Of a stretch of DNA of 21,581 nt, positions 13,143-20,349 are shown in pieces (position 1 is the first letter of the stretch; every line of letters begins with the position of its first letter). The stretch lies in the IMG/VR virus record IMGVR_UViG_3300025630_000069, positions 1-21,581 of that record; one strand, written 5' to 3'. The translations under genes and the position numbers were made by a program. Source of the DNA: a virus. Below the pieces are notes generated by a model, which saw nothing but the letters and a program-made list of their open reading frames with translations, was not told where the DNA came from and searched no databases.

Positions 13143-13354
13143 TATTCAGCCTCTGGGATTTCCAGATCGTCGGCAGCAACAGCGCGATCAGAAAGCGACA
13201 TTTTCTTCTTGCGCCCACCGCTGCTCTTTACCTCTTCGGCAACGCCGCGCGCGATCAACTTATTGGCGAAGCTGTCATCGACTTCGTGCTCTTCGCCAGC
13301 AAAGACGCTGCGTCCGGTTCCGATGAAAGATTTCTGTAGAAATTTGATTTTCAT
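13142..13354 (-). CDS. Small head-region protein, 70 residues
   Basis: This is a 70-residue protein with AAAGG six bases before ATG 13354. The start MKIKFLQKSFIGTGRSVFAG, then EEHEVDDSFANKLIARGVAE, resembles short phage proteins with a small beta domain (compare 'hypothetical phage protein, DUF7210-like') that often follow the capsid gene. The C-terminal part is Lys-, Ser- and Asp-rich (GGRKKKMSLSDRAVAADDLE) and likely unstructured. I do not know its function; in lambda-type phages the protein at this position (FI) aids packaging, but similarity to FI is not visible. It is the first gene after an intergenic hairpin behind the capsid gene. Confidence 0.75.
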   Translation of the reverse strand: MKIKFLQKSFIGTGRSVFAGEEHEVDDSFANKLIARGVAEEVKSSGGRKKKMSLSDRAVAADDLEIPEAE

Positions 13355-13373
13355 ATCTCACCTTTCAAGAATT

Positions 13374-13400
13374 GGGAGAGACGCAACGCGCGCCCCTCCC
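13374..13400 (-). other. Long intergenic hairpin after the capsid gene
   Basis: On the minus strand bases 13400 to 13374 can pair in a stem of up to 12 base pairs with a 3-base loop (GGGAGGGGCGCG / UGCGUCUCUCCC, including three G-U pairs). It lies in the gap between the capsid stop (13416) and the next gene. No U-rich run follows, so it is not a standard terminator. It may limit transcript decay or reduce downstream expression. Confidence 0.6.
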
Positions 13401-13415
13401 GCATCTCAAGCTGCA

Positions 13416-14729
13416 TTAAGCGGTGCTTACTTCGTCCGTCTTGGCGAAGGAAACAGCGTTACGCAGGGCCACATCGACATCCTGATGGATGATGATGCGA
13501 ACCGTACCAGCCAGACCGCCGGTCGTCTCGTCAATCAGGATCGACGGAGCGCCGAACAGGCCAACGATCAACTGCGAGAAGTCGCCGAAGATCAGAGCCG
13601 AAGCGTCGGAGCCGCCATCACCCGGATCGAGATCAGACGGAACGTTGCTGGTGAACTCAGCGCGGTAGCCATACAGGCTGTTCCACGGATCGTTCATCAG
13701 CATCACGCTGTCGGTCGAGCCAACGCGGGCGGTGTTCGCCAGCTTCGCCTTGACCTTCGGGTTCGACAGCCAGCCCAGCGCGTTCTGATTGATGACGCCA
13801 TTGGCATCTTCAACCGTCTTCACGATGTTGGTGATGTCGGCCCAAGTCAGCGCATCAACGTCGGTGCCAGCGGAAATGTCCACGTTACCAACGCTGCCGT
13901 CGTTCAGGATGCCGGTCGGCTGACCAGAGGAACCCGAACCTTGGATCGCGTAATACTCGATCTTGTCGGCTACGGAACGAAGCAGATCGTCCTGCACCAC
14001 CTGATCGATTGCCGGAACCGATTCCTTCATCAGCAGGCGGCTGATGTCGGCATAGGCACCCAGCGTGCGCGGCTGGAGCGTCACAGCGCCATCGGTCGGC
14101 GACTGATCGGCAACATTGCCCAGTTCCTCAACGAAGCCAGCAGCGGCACCCGTTGCGATCTTCGGCATCTTGATGCGATTGGTAAGGCCACCCATGAAGG
14201 TGACACCAAGCGCGGCCATGACCTGCTTCGCGCGCAGCGCCTCGATGAACATGTCACCGCGATGCACTGTCGGAACGAAGTTGTCGGTGACGTTTTCGGA
14301 GCCAGAAGCGCCGGTCGCCGCCGTGGACATGGGGCCAGCACGGAAAGCAAAGTCAGGCACATAAACGCCTTCGCACTGCTTGCCGGTGCGGCGTGCGATT
14401 TCGTCGTGAATTTCACGCTCGAAACCAGCCTCGCGCCAGTCACCGCTCATCTGCGCGCGGATCATTTTGCCAAGGCTATATTCGCGCTGCTCTTTAACAG
14501 GCGCGTCAACGACGTGAGCCGGAGTGTCGAGCGGCTCGTTGCCAATGGCCTCAAGCAGTTCGCCCCGGAACTCGTCGATGGAAAGGCCACGACCAAGGGC
14601 GTCTTCGCCCATGTCAGCCTTGTTGTGTTTGCGCGCGAGGATCATAATCTCCTTCGCATTGCGCTGTACGGTCTTGGCAGCATCAGCAGCAGCTTCGGCC
14701 CGCACCTCGTCCAGATTAATGTCAGACAT
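13416..14729 (-). CDS. Major capsid protein from internal start
   Basis: Codon 426 of the long protease-capsid frame is ATG 14729, preceded eight bases upstream by a perfect AAGGAG. Translation from there gives a 437-residue protein that begins MSDINLDEVRAEAAADAAKT, which is helical and charged as in the delta scaffold domain of HK97-type capsids. It then shows HK97-fold features: FVPTVHRGDMFIEALRAKQV, VTFMGGLTNRIKMPKI, FVEELGNVADQSPTDGAVTL, RTLGAYADISRLLMKES, GSGSSGQPTGILN and WNSLYGYRAEFTSNVPSD. The shell needs hundreds of copies, and the internal site explains how. I infer cleavage of the N-terminal part near residue 125-135. Confidence 0.85.
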   Translation of the reverse strand: MSDINLDEVRAEAAADAAKTVQRNAKEIMILARKHNKADMGEDALGRGLSIDEFRGELLEAIGNEPLDTPAHVVDAPVKEQREYSLGKMIRAQMSGDWREAGFEREIHDEIARRTGKQCEGVYVPDFAFRAGPMSTAATGASGSENVTDNFVPTVHRGDMFIEALRAKQVMAALGVTFMGGLTNRIKMPKIATGAAAGFVEELGNVADQSPTDGAVTLQPRTLGAYADISRLLMKESVPAIDQVVQDDLLRSVADKIEYYAIQGSGSSGQPTGILNDGSVGNVDISAGTDVDALTWADITNIVKTVEDANGVINQNALGWLSNPKVKAKLANTARVGSTDSVMLMNDPWNSLYGYRAEFTSNVPSDLDPGDGGSDASALIFGDFSQLIVGLFGAPSILIDETTGGLAGTVRIIIHQDVDVALRNAVSFAKTDEVSTA

Positions 14730-16004
14730 TAGATCATCTCCTTCAGTCTTGACGGTTGCACAAAGGTTTTCGGGATTCGAGCGTCCGACACCGACAAGAC
14801 TTGACTGGTCTGCCGGAATAGAAACTATCGAAATCTCCATTGGAGTTGTTCGCACCCGATAATACTCTTCAGGATCGTTCTTCTCCTCAACGCGGCCATC
14901 AATGCGATAGCCCACGCTGATATTCTGGCGGATACCGTCCACCACGTCTGTGAACACTTCCGAAGCCAGCGCGCCTTTTCCAAAGCGCACAATAGCGCGG
15001 AGACGCCGCGCACCTTCATCCAGTTCAACAGATTCCACGACGCCGATCTGCCGCTCCATGTCGTGATCGAGCAGGAGCGGAGCGCGTCCACTATTCAAAA
15101 AATCAAGGTTCATGCTGCCAGCGCGATGATCGATGACCTCCATGCCGAATTCCCGCTTCACAGGCTCTTCGCTGGAGACGCCGACGCGCACGACACGCTT
15201 CTCTTCGTCAATAACCTTGTCACCGTTCATGTCGAAAGCGCGCATCTGCATGTCTGAGCGATCGAAACGCTCCTCTGCGGCGACCTCCTCGACAGCCTCT
15301 TCGTGATGCTTGGCGAAGGTGACGGTCACATTCTCGTCATCTTCTTGCACATCGACAACGTGCCGCTGTTCCATTTCGTCCATGCCAGCCTCTCTTTCGC
15401 CAGTGGCTTCTTCAAACTCAATCGGCTCGAACTCATGTTCTTCGAGCCACGCACGCGCTTCAGCAGCAGAATAGCGATCTGCGTCGAAACGAACAGCCTG
15501 TAATTCGCTTTCGCCATCCATGATACCATAGATGAAATCGATGCCGGGACCGCCTGCGTCTGCTTCACGCGCAAATTCGTCATATTTCGCAGGATCGCTG
15601 ATGCGCGCAGCGTGTTCATTAGGATATGGACGCTTCTCTTCGTCGTGCCACGCACGCTCTTCGTCAATGCGATCCATCTGCGCGTCTTTCGCGTTAGCCC
15701 AAGACTGTCCAGCGTCGCCACCCCAAAGCGCCCAAGCAATTCGACCTGCGCTTGGGTAGCCATCTTCGCCGGGAGAAAATCCCTCGCCCTGCTTGTCAAC
15801 TTCGTGTCGCGCGAAATACGAAACCATGCGCCGCACTGTGTCAGGCGATAACTCTTGCCGATTTTTTAACTGCCGCGCACGCGCTACGCCGACAGCCGTG
15901 CCGCCGCGCCCAAATTCTTCGCGCCAAGCAAGCCCACGCTCCGCCTCTTCGGCCATCGATGCGGTCGGCTTGAGATCGATGTCTTCGCCTTTATACCTCG
16001 CCAT
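13416..16004 (-). CDS. Fused accessory domain, HK97-type prohead protease and capsid protein
   Basis: This is one open frame of 862 residues. Residues 20-105 carry a domain seen in various phage head proteins (VGVARARQLKNRQELSPDTV, then GEGFSPGEDGYPSAGRIAWA). Residues 141-200 hold a YDEFAREAD and AEARAWLEEHEFEPIEFEEA segment often found before proteases. Residues 250-410 are an HK97-type prohead protease, with LLLDHD (His 314), NISVGY (Ser 363) and TTPMEISIV (Glu 390) as likely catalytic residues. The rest is the capsid protein. The start overlaps the portal stop by 14 bases; GGGAG precedes ATG 16004. A full-length fusion would deliver the protease into the prohead, while an internal start supplies most capsid protein. 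Confidence 0.85.
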   Translation of the reverse strand: MARYKGEDIDLKPTASMAEEAERGLAWREEFGRGGTAVGVARARQLKNRQELSPDTVRRMVSYFARHEVDKQGEGFSPGEDGYPSAGRIAWALWGGDAGQSWANAKDAQMDRIDEERAWHDEEKRPYPNEHAARISDPAKYDEFAREADAGGPGIDFIYGIMDGESELQAVRFDADRYSAAEARAWLEEHEFEPIEFEEATGEREAGMDEMEQRHVVDVQEDDENVTVTFAKHHEEAVEEVAAEERFDRSDMQMRAFDMNGDKVIDEEKRVVRVGVSSEEPVKREFGMEVIDHRAGSMNLDFLNSGRAPLLLDHDMERQIGVVESVELDEGARRLRAIVRFGKGALASEVFTDVVDGIRQNISVGYRIDGRVEEKNDPEEYYRVRTTPMEISIVSIPADQSSLVGVGRSNPENLCATVKTEGDDLMSDINLDEVRAEAAADAAKTVQRNAKEIMILARKHNKADMGEDALGRGLSIDEFRGELLEAIGNEPLDTPAHVVDAPVKEQREYSLGKMIRAQMSGDWREAGFEREIHDEIARRTGKQCEGVYVPDFAFRAGPMSTAATGASGSENVTDNFVPTVHRGDMFIEALRAKQVMAALGVTFMGGLTNRIKMPKIATGAAAGFVEELGNVADQSPTDGAVTLQPRTLGAYADISRLLMKESVPAIDQVVQDDLLRSVADKIEYYAIQGSGSSGQPTGILNDGSVGNVDISAGTDVDALTWADITNIVKTVEDANGVINQNALGWLSNPKVKAKLANTARVGSTDSVMLMNDPWNSLYGYRAEFTSNVPSDLDPGDGGSDASALIFGDFSQLIVGLFGAPSILIDETTGGLAGTVRIIIHQDVDVALRNAVSFAKTDEVSTA
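14738..14743 (-). promoter_or_regulatory. Internal ribosome binding site for the capsid protein
   Basis: The minus strand reads AAGGAG, then eight bases, then ATG 14729 in frame with the larger protease-capsid gene. It is a full match to the anti-Shine-Dalgarno core, and is stronger than the site at the start of the fusion (GGGAG, three bases before ATG 16004). This decides an internal capsid start. Confidence 0.85.
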
Positions 16005-17481
16005 CGTCTCCCCCGCTTACCTCTGCCGTCGCTGGCGTCTTGGTACCGAACGGCTCGAAGGCCATCTTGAGGCCAAACTGCTCTGCGAGTTCTTTGTCGC
16101 GGCTGATCTGGTTGAACGTCTCTTCCGCGTCGCGTCCGTAATGCGCCGCCACATCCTGCATCGACAAGATGCCGTTGTTCAGACCTACGACCGCCGCGTT
16201 CATTTCCTTCAGCGGATCGACCCAGTTCCAGCCGCGCCCACGGAAATGCGTGTTGTCCGCGAACTTGTCAAACTTGTTGCCGGGAATCGGGATCGCGCCG
16301 AAATCCATCGCGCTCGACAGCCACTCGTAAAACACTGGCTCGATGAAATGCTGAATCATAAACATCTGCAAGCTGCGATAGCCATCACGCTCGTCCAGCG
16401 CGCCCTGCCGGATCGAGGAATAGTTCACGCTCGACAGGTCGTTCGACAACGCCGCATAAGATACGTTTAAGCCAGACGCCACACCGCGCAGCATCGCCGA
16501 TTCAAATTCTGCGAAGCCAGTGTTGGGATGCTTCGGATCGAACATATTAAATTGATATCCATCAGGCATGACATGAAAGCTGCCCGCAGAAACTTCCGTT
16601 ATGCCCAAATAATCGTCGTGCGTGTCATCGCCGATAAACTCTTCGCCGCCCGGAGTTGTGAGGATGCCCATCTTGCTCGCACTAATTCGCGCCGCGATAA
16701 CCTCTGCCTCACGGAACGCCTGCATGTGCTTCAGCGCGGACATAGCAGAAACCATAAAGGGCTCGCCGCGCGCCTGATGCGTGCGATTGGGCATATATAT
16801 ATGCATCATTTCTTCGGCTGGAACGCGCACATGCTTCTGTGACTGCGCGCTGTAATAATAACGATCACCCGGATGCGTGGTCAGGACGTGATAAGCGACA
16901 GGACGATGCGTCTTGTCCATCTCAATGCCCATTCGCACCTGATTGCCGTTCGATAGCGTCTCGTTCTTTTTCTCATCAACGAGATCAGCTTCGAGGAACT
17001 GCAAGCCAAAACCATCGCGGTATTTGTTGCCGCGCAACTTCTTCACGAACACTTCGCCGTCGCGCGCGAGACTTTCCACGACGAACTTCTGGCAGTCGAT
17101 CCAAGACATACGCGCGTCGGCGGTCGGGGAACCAAGTCTCCCCCATCGCTTCCATGCATTTTCGATGATCGTATTACCAGCCGAATCAAGAGAGCCGTCG
17201 CTGTTGCGCGCTTTAAGCTGCAACTGAAAGCCCTGCTCGCCGACGATATTGGTCTTCAAAAGGTGCATATAGCGGCGCGCATATTCGTTGTCGCGCACCA
17301 ATTCGCGCGAACGATTTCGCATGACCTCAAGATTGAAGCGCAGCTCTGAGTCGGCTGAGTTTGATGAACCTATAAAATCAGAAAACAATCGTCCGCCACG
17401 CGCGGAAGCATAAGATCGTTTTTTCATTTTGTTTTGACTATCAGCGTCTTTGCCGCGCCGCACGAAGTCGAGGATGCCCAT
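15991..17481 (-). CDS. Portal protein, lambda family
   Basis: The product is 496 residues. The start MGILDFVRRGKDADSQNKMK is followed by the family pattern SELRFNLEVMRNRSRELVRD and NEYARRYMHLLKTNIVGEQG, then WKRWGRL and LQFLEADLVD, VRMGIEMDKTHRPVAYHVLT, EEMMHIYMPNRTHQARGEPF, and GLNVSYAALSNDLSSVNYSS, all hallmarks of the lambda gpB portal family. Twelve copies form the channel through which DNA enters, and the terminase docks there. AGG lies nine bases before ATG 17481. The C-terminal part (FNQISRDKELAEQFGLKMAF) continues the family's usual end. The gene overlaps the next by 14 bases. Confidence 0.95.
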   Translation of the reverse strand: MGILDFVRRGKDADSQNKMKKRSYASARGGRLFSDFIGSSNSADSELRFNLEVMRNRSRELVRDNEYARRYMHLLKTNIVGEQGFQLQLKARNSDGSLDSAGNTIIENAWKRWGRLGSPTADARMSWIDCQKFVVESLARDGEVFVKKLRGNKYRDGFGLQFLEADLVDEKKNETLSNGNQVRMGIEMDKTHRPVAYHVLTTHPGDRYYYSAQSQKHVRVPAEEMMHIYMPNRTHQARGEPFMVSAMSALKHMQAFREAEVIAARISASKMGILTTPGGEEFIGDDTHDDYLGITEVSAGSFHVMPDGYQFNMFDPKHPNTGFAEFESAMLRGVASGLNVSYAALSNDLSSVNYSSIRQGALDERDGYRSLQMFMIQHFIEPVFYEWLSSAMDFGAIPIPGNKFDKFADNTHFRGRGWNWVDPLKEMNAAVVGLNNGILSMQDVAAHYGRDAEETFNQISRDKELAEQFGLKMAFEPFGTKTPATAEVSGGDDGEV

Positions 17482-17484
17482 TTT

Positions 17485-18069
17485 TTAGAACCTCGCCACC
17501 ATTGTCGCGCCCGTCGGAACGCCACGCCGCACACGCTCTTTGCGCTGCTGCATAACCAATTCGCGCTTGTAATAATCTCGCCACTGCACGAGTTCGTCGG
17601 GCGTCATCTTGGAGAGCGAGCGCCCGCTGATCGAATAGGAAAGAACATCTGCATCCGCGCGCCCTTGCAAGACTGTCTCGATCTTGTCGATCATAATCTC
17701 TGCGTGCGTGCGCGGATCGGACTGATTCACATCCAGATCGACAATCGCAGTGAACGTGTTTCGGTCCACGACGATGCGGTTGCCGTCGCTGTCTCGCGCA
17801 ATCTCAAGCTGCCAGTGATAATAGCCGGGAACGAAATCAGCAGAGGTGGCGCTATCAACTGTGAAAAGATAGTCGTCGTTGTAGGCGGTCCCGACCAGCG
17901 TAATCTCGTTCGCACCGCCGCCTGTGATGCGCGCAACATAGGTCGCCGTATATTCATCGTTGGGATAATCGGTTCCCAAATCTGTGCGCCGCCACTGGAT
18001 GTAGTCGCCAACAACAATTTGAAGCGGTTCTGTTGTGGGAGAATTAGCGGCGTCGAACAGATTTGCCAT
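17485..18069 (-). CDS. gpW-like neck protein with an added N-terminal domain
   Basis: The product is 194 residues from ATG 18069, which has GGAG about nine bases upstream; an in-frame TTG at 18084 overlaps the terminase stop and is less likely. Residues 119-194 contain RTHAEIMIDKIETVLQGRAD, SYSISGRSLSKMTPDELVQW and RRGVPTG, the helical gpW-like pattern of head-tail joining proteins. Residues 1-115 form a beta-rich domain (VGDYIQWRRTDLGTDYP, YYHWQLEIARDSDGNRIVVD) that lambda gpW lacks, so the protein is about three times the usual gpW size. The position between terminase and portal is that of gpW. I infer a role at the head-tail connector; the N-terminal domain's role is unknown. Confidence 0.8.
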   Translation of the reverse strand: MANLFDAANSPTTEPLQIVVGDYIQWRRTDLGTDYPNDEYTATYVARITGGGANEITLVGTAYNDDYLFTVDSATSADFVPGYYHWQLEIARDSDGNRIVVDRNTFTAIVDLDVNQSDPRTHAEIMIDKIETVLQGRADADVLSYSISGRSLSKMTPDELVQWRDYYKRELVMQQRKERVRRGVPTGATMVARF

Positions 18070-18074
18070 GCGGG

Positions 18075-19877
18075 CTATCTCCAAGCGGTTGCGAAATTAT
18101 TTCGCCTCACTGGCCCTTGTCGCTTCGGCGCTTCTGGCTTGTCTTGTTGCCGCTCGCCGCGCTCGATCAGAGCGTCGATATTAACATTCAACAATGTATA
18201 TGCCGCTAAAGCATATACACGCAAGTCAAGCGCCTCGTTCCGCGCCCGCACCTTCTTCCACTCTCGCCGCCGGAAACCCTTGCTGAACCTTGTAACGATC
18301 TGCTCCGCTGTCAACTGCGCGAAATACTCATCGTCATAATGCTCTGGGAAATGACAATACCCCGGTCCCGGCTTAGAGATTTTCAGCCTAGCATAGATGA
18401 TTTCTTTCGCCGTATCAACGCCAACCGGGAACAGCCTGATCTTACCGATATTGTTGCGAGACGGTCTGCCGACAAGTGGCTTGCCCTCACCGCCGACACC
18501 CTTTATGGCGAAAATGCGGCGCTTCTCTCGCGGGCGCACGAAGTCATAAACGGCTTGCGTGTAATGCCCGCCTGAGTCAATGCACGCGCAACGAATATCT
18601 AGGAGCGTTCCGTCCTCTTTCTCAAATTTTTGAGACAGGTAAGTGTCCAAGTCGCGCCAGATTTGAGGCCCAGCCGGATCGCCATAAATAATCGCATGGT
18701 CAATCGACCAAGTTTCTTCAGAGCGGCCAACACCCAAGAGTTCAACTTCGAGACGATCATCCTGCACGTCAACACCGGCAGTGAGAAGATGCACGCCATC
18801 CGGCACAGCCGCTTGATAGTCTTCGCGGTGCGTTGAAATGTCAGTCTCACTGACGCCATCACCTTGCTCCTCCCAAGTTTCGCCAAGGAATGTGTTCACA
18901 AAAACGCGCAGCGTCTCAGGCAGTTTCTTGGCCTCAAGAAAATCGCGCACCGCGTCTGCAAGCGGCACCCACGGACTGTATAGCCCAGACAACCTGAAAC
19001 CGGCGACGCCATTATGCGGTTGTGACGCAATCCATTCGCCGTTCTTGATCGCCTTGAAGCGGTCGGCATCTGTCCACGCAACGCCGCACGCCTCACAAAT
19101 GTATGCAGCGGTGTGCGCCTCGCCCTCTGTCCAATGCACATTTTTCCACGATAGCGTTTGCGCGTCGCTGCAATGTGGACAGCTTACATGAAATTCGCGC
19201 TGGTCACTGTCTAAAAATTCCGCCTCGATGCGCGATGCGCCCTTGACGGTCGGCGTCGATACCGTGACCAGCTTGCTGTTCCAGAATGTTGTCGCGCGTT
19301 TTGCCGCCAGTCGGATCGGATCGCCTTCTGTTCCCGCGCTGGATGGGTAACGATCCACCTCGTCGCAAAGCACGATGCGGACAGGGCGCGATGCGAGGCC
19401 CGCCGCACTATTCGCGCCAGCCATCGTAATGTGCCCGCCCGGATAGACCTTGTGCAGCGTCGTGTTGCCGCTATCGCGTGAGCGCGGGTCTTTCACCTTG
19501 CCCTGTAGCACTGGCGTGTCACGCAGCATGGGCGCGAGACGATCCTTCGAGAACGCCTGTGCCATTTGCAGCGTCGGCTGTATGCACAAGATCGGCGCGG
19601 CGTCCTGATCGATGTGGTAGCCGATCACGTTGAGGATGAATTCTGTCTTGCCGACCTGTGCTCCAGACATAACAACGACCTGTCGGATCGCCGGATCGCT
19701 GATTGCATCCATGATGCCGCGCAGATATTCGGCGCGCGCGGTGTACCAGCGTCCCGGCTCGGCAGATGCCTCTGGTGAAAGGCGCCGCTCTGCGTCAGCC
19801 CACTGGCTCACCGTTAGTGTCGGCGGCGGCTTCCACGCTTGTGCTGCTGCTGATTTCAGAATCCGCATCTGATTCAT
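18075..19877 (-). CDS. Terminase large subunit, GpA family
   Basis: The product is 600 residues. Motifs: the family start PPPTLTVSQWADAERRLSPE, Walker A SGAQVGKT (71-78), Walker B RIVLCDEVDR (167-176), coupling motif STPT (about 207-210), a possible zinc ribbon CPHC (233-236) with CEAC (261-264), and nuclease residues around AGVDVQDDR (Asp 370), CIDSGG (Asp 434) and ALDLRVYALAA (Asp 551). The ATPase drives DNA into the prohead and the nuclease cuts at each genome end. ATG 19877 and ATG 19868 are both possible starts; either overlaps the small terminase gene by roughly 75-85 bases. Confident by motif. Confidence 0.95.
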   Translation of the reverse strand: MNQMRILKSAAAQAWKPPPTLTVSQWADAERRLSPEASAEPGRWYTARAEYLRGIMDAISDPAIRQVVVMSGAQVGKTEFILNVIGYHIDQDAAPILCIQPTLQMAQAFSKDRLAPMLRDTPVLQGKVKDPRSRDSGNTTLHKVYPGGHITMAGANSAAGLASRPVRIVLCDEVDRYPSSAGTEGDPIRLAAKRATTFWNSKLVTVSTPTVKGASRIEAEFLDSDQREFHVSCPHCSDAQTLSWKNVHWTEGEAHTAAYICEACGVAWTDADRFKAIKNGEWIASQPHNGVAGFRLSGLYSPWVPLADAVRDFLEAKKLPETLRVFVNTFLGETWEEQGDGVSETDISTHREDYQAAVPDGVHLLTAGVDVQDDRLEVELLGVGRSEETWSIDHAIIYGDPAGPQIWRDLDTYLSQKFEKEDGTLLDIRCACIDSGGHYTQAVYDFVRPREKRRIFAIKGVGGEGKPLVGRPSRNNIGKIRLFPVGVDTAKEIIYARLKISKPGPGYCHFPEHYDDEYFAQLTAEQIVTRFSKGFRRREWKKVRARNEALDLRVYALAAYTLLNVNIDALIERGERQQDKPEAPKRQGPVRRNNFATAWR

Positions 19878-20349
19878 CAGATTCGCTTTCCTCTTCTATC
19901 CATCGTGCAATCTCATCCAGCGCCTCAACAATTTGCTCCTCGATGAGCCGCTTGCAAATTGCAGGACTTTCTTCGACCGCAACAACTGGCGCAAGTTTGG
20001 CCGGCATCGACAGCATCTTGGTGCGACACGCCGAAACCATGTCCAGCCAAGTGTCCACGATCTCAGTCATTGGCACAAGTTGCTCTTTCTTTTCGAGCAG
20101 TTCTAATTCAGCCAATTCCGCTTCAGCCGCCGTCTTGCGTGCGCGCACTTCGTCAAAGCTAATCACGCCGGGATTGATGCTGCGCTCTTTCAGATAGGCA
20201 ATATAACCGCGCACCGCTGGGACAAGCTCATATCGCCCGCGCTCCGCCTTGGGTATCACGCCCTCTTTCGATAACTGCTGCACGCGGCGAGGCGTTAGAT
20301 CAAGCAGCTTCGATATAGTATCGAGCGAATGTGTTGCAGTTTTAGGCAT
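19795..20349 (-). CDS. Terminase small subunit, Nu1-like
   Basis: The product is 184 residues from ATG 20349; a TTG just before it is less likely. The N-terminal part (LDTISKLLDLTPRRVQQLSK and IPKAERGRYELVPAVRGYIA) is the winged helix-turn-helix of Nu1-like packaging proteins. A central helical region (FDEVRARKTAAEAELAELEL, LEKKEQLVPMTEIVDTWLDM) fits the coiled assembly domain. The C-terminus is acidic and Ser-rich (IEEESESDESDADSEISSST) and is encoded in the region shared with the start of the large terminase gene. It recognises the packaging site and recruits the large subunit. It overlaps the upstream methyltransferase gene by eight bases. Confidence 0.88.
   Translation of the reverse strand: MPKTATHSLDTISKLLDLTPRRVQQLSKEGVIPKAERGRYELVPAVRGYIAYLKERSINPGVISFDEVRARKTAAEAELAELELLEKKEQLVPMTEIVDTWLDMVSACRTKMLSMPAKLAPVVAVEESPAICKRLIEEQIVEALDEIARWIEEESESDESDADSEISSSTSVEAAADTNGEPVG

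Noticed and set aside
13355-13415. Rho-independent terminator after the capsid gene
   Set aside because: A strong stem is present but no U-run follows it, and the next gene has its own ribosome binding site and the same direction. I keep it only as a hairpin of unknown role.
12972-14732. Open frame of 586 codons on the plus strand opposite the capsid gene
   Set aside because: It runs exactly antisense to the well-supported capsid and small head genes. Its composition (many Arg, His, Ala) is that of a frame shadow, and no other plus-strand gene exists in the window.
16793-16806. AT-rich palindrome GCATATATATATGC in the portal gene
   Set aside because: It lies within strongly conserved portal coding sequence (MHIYMPN) and is explained by the codons; no operator or origin context is present.
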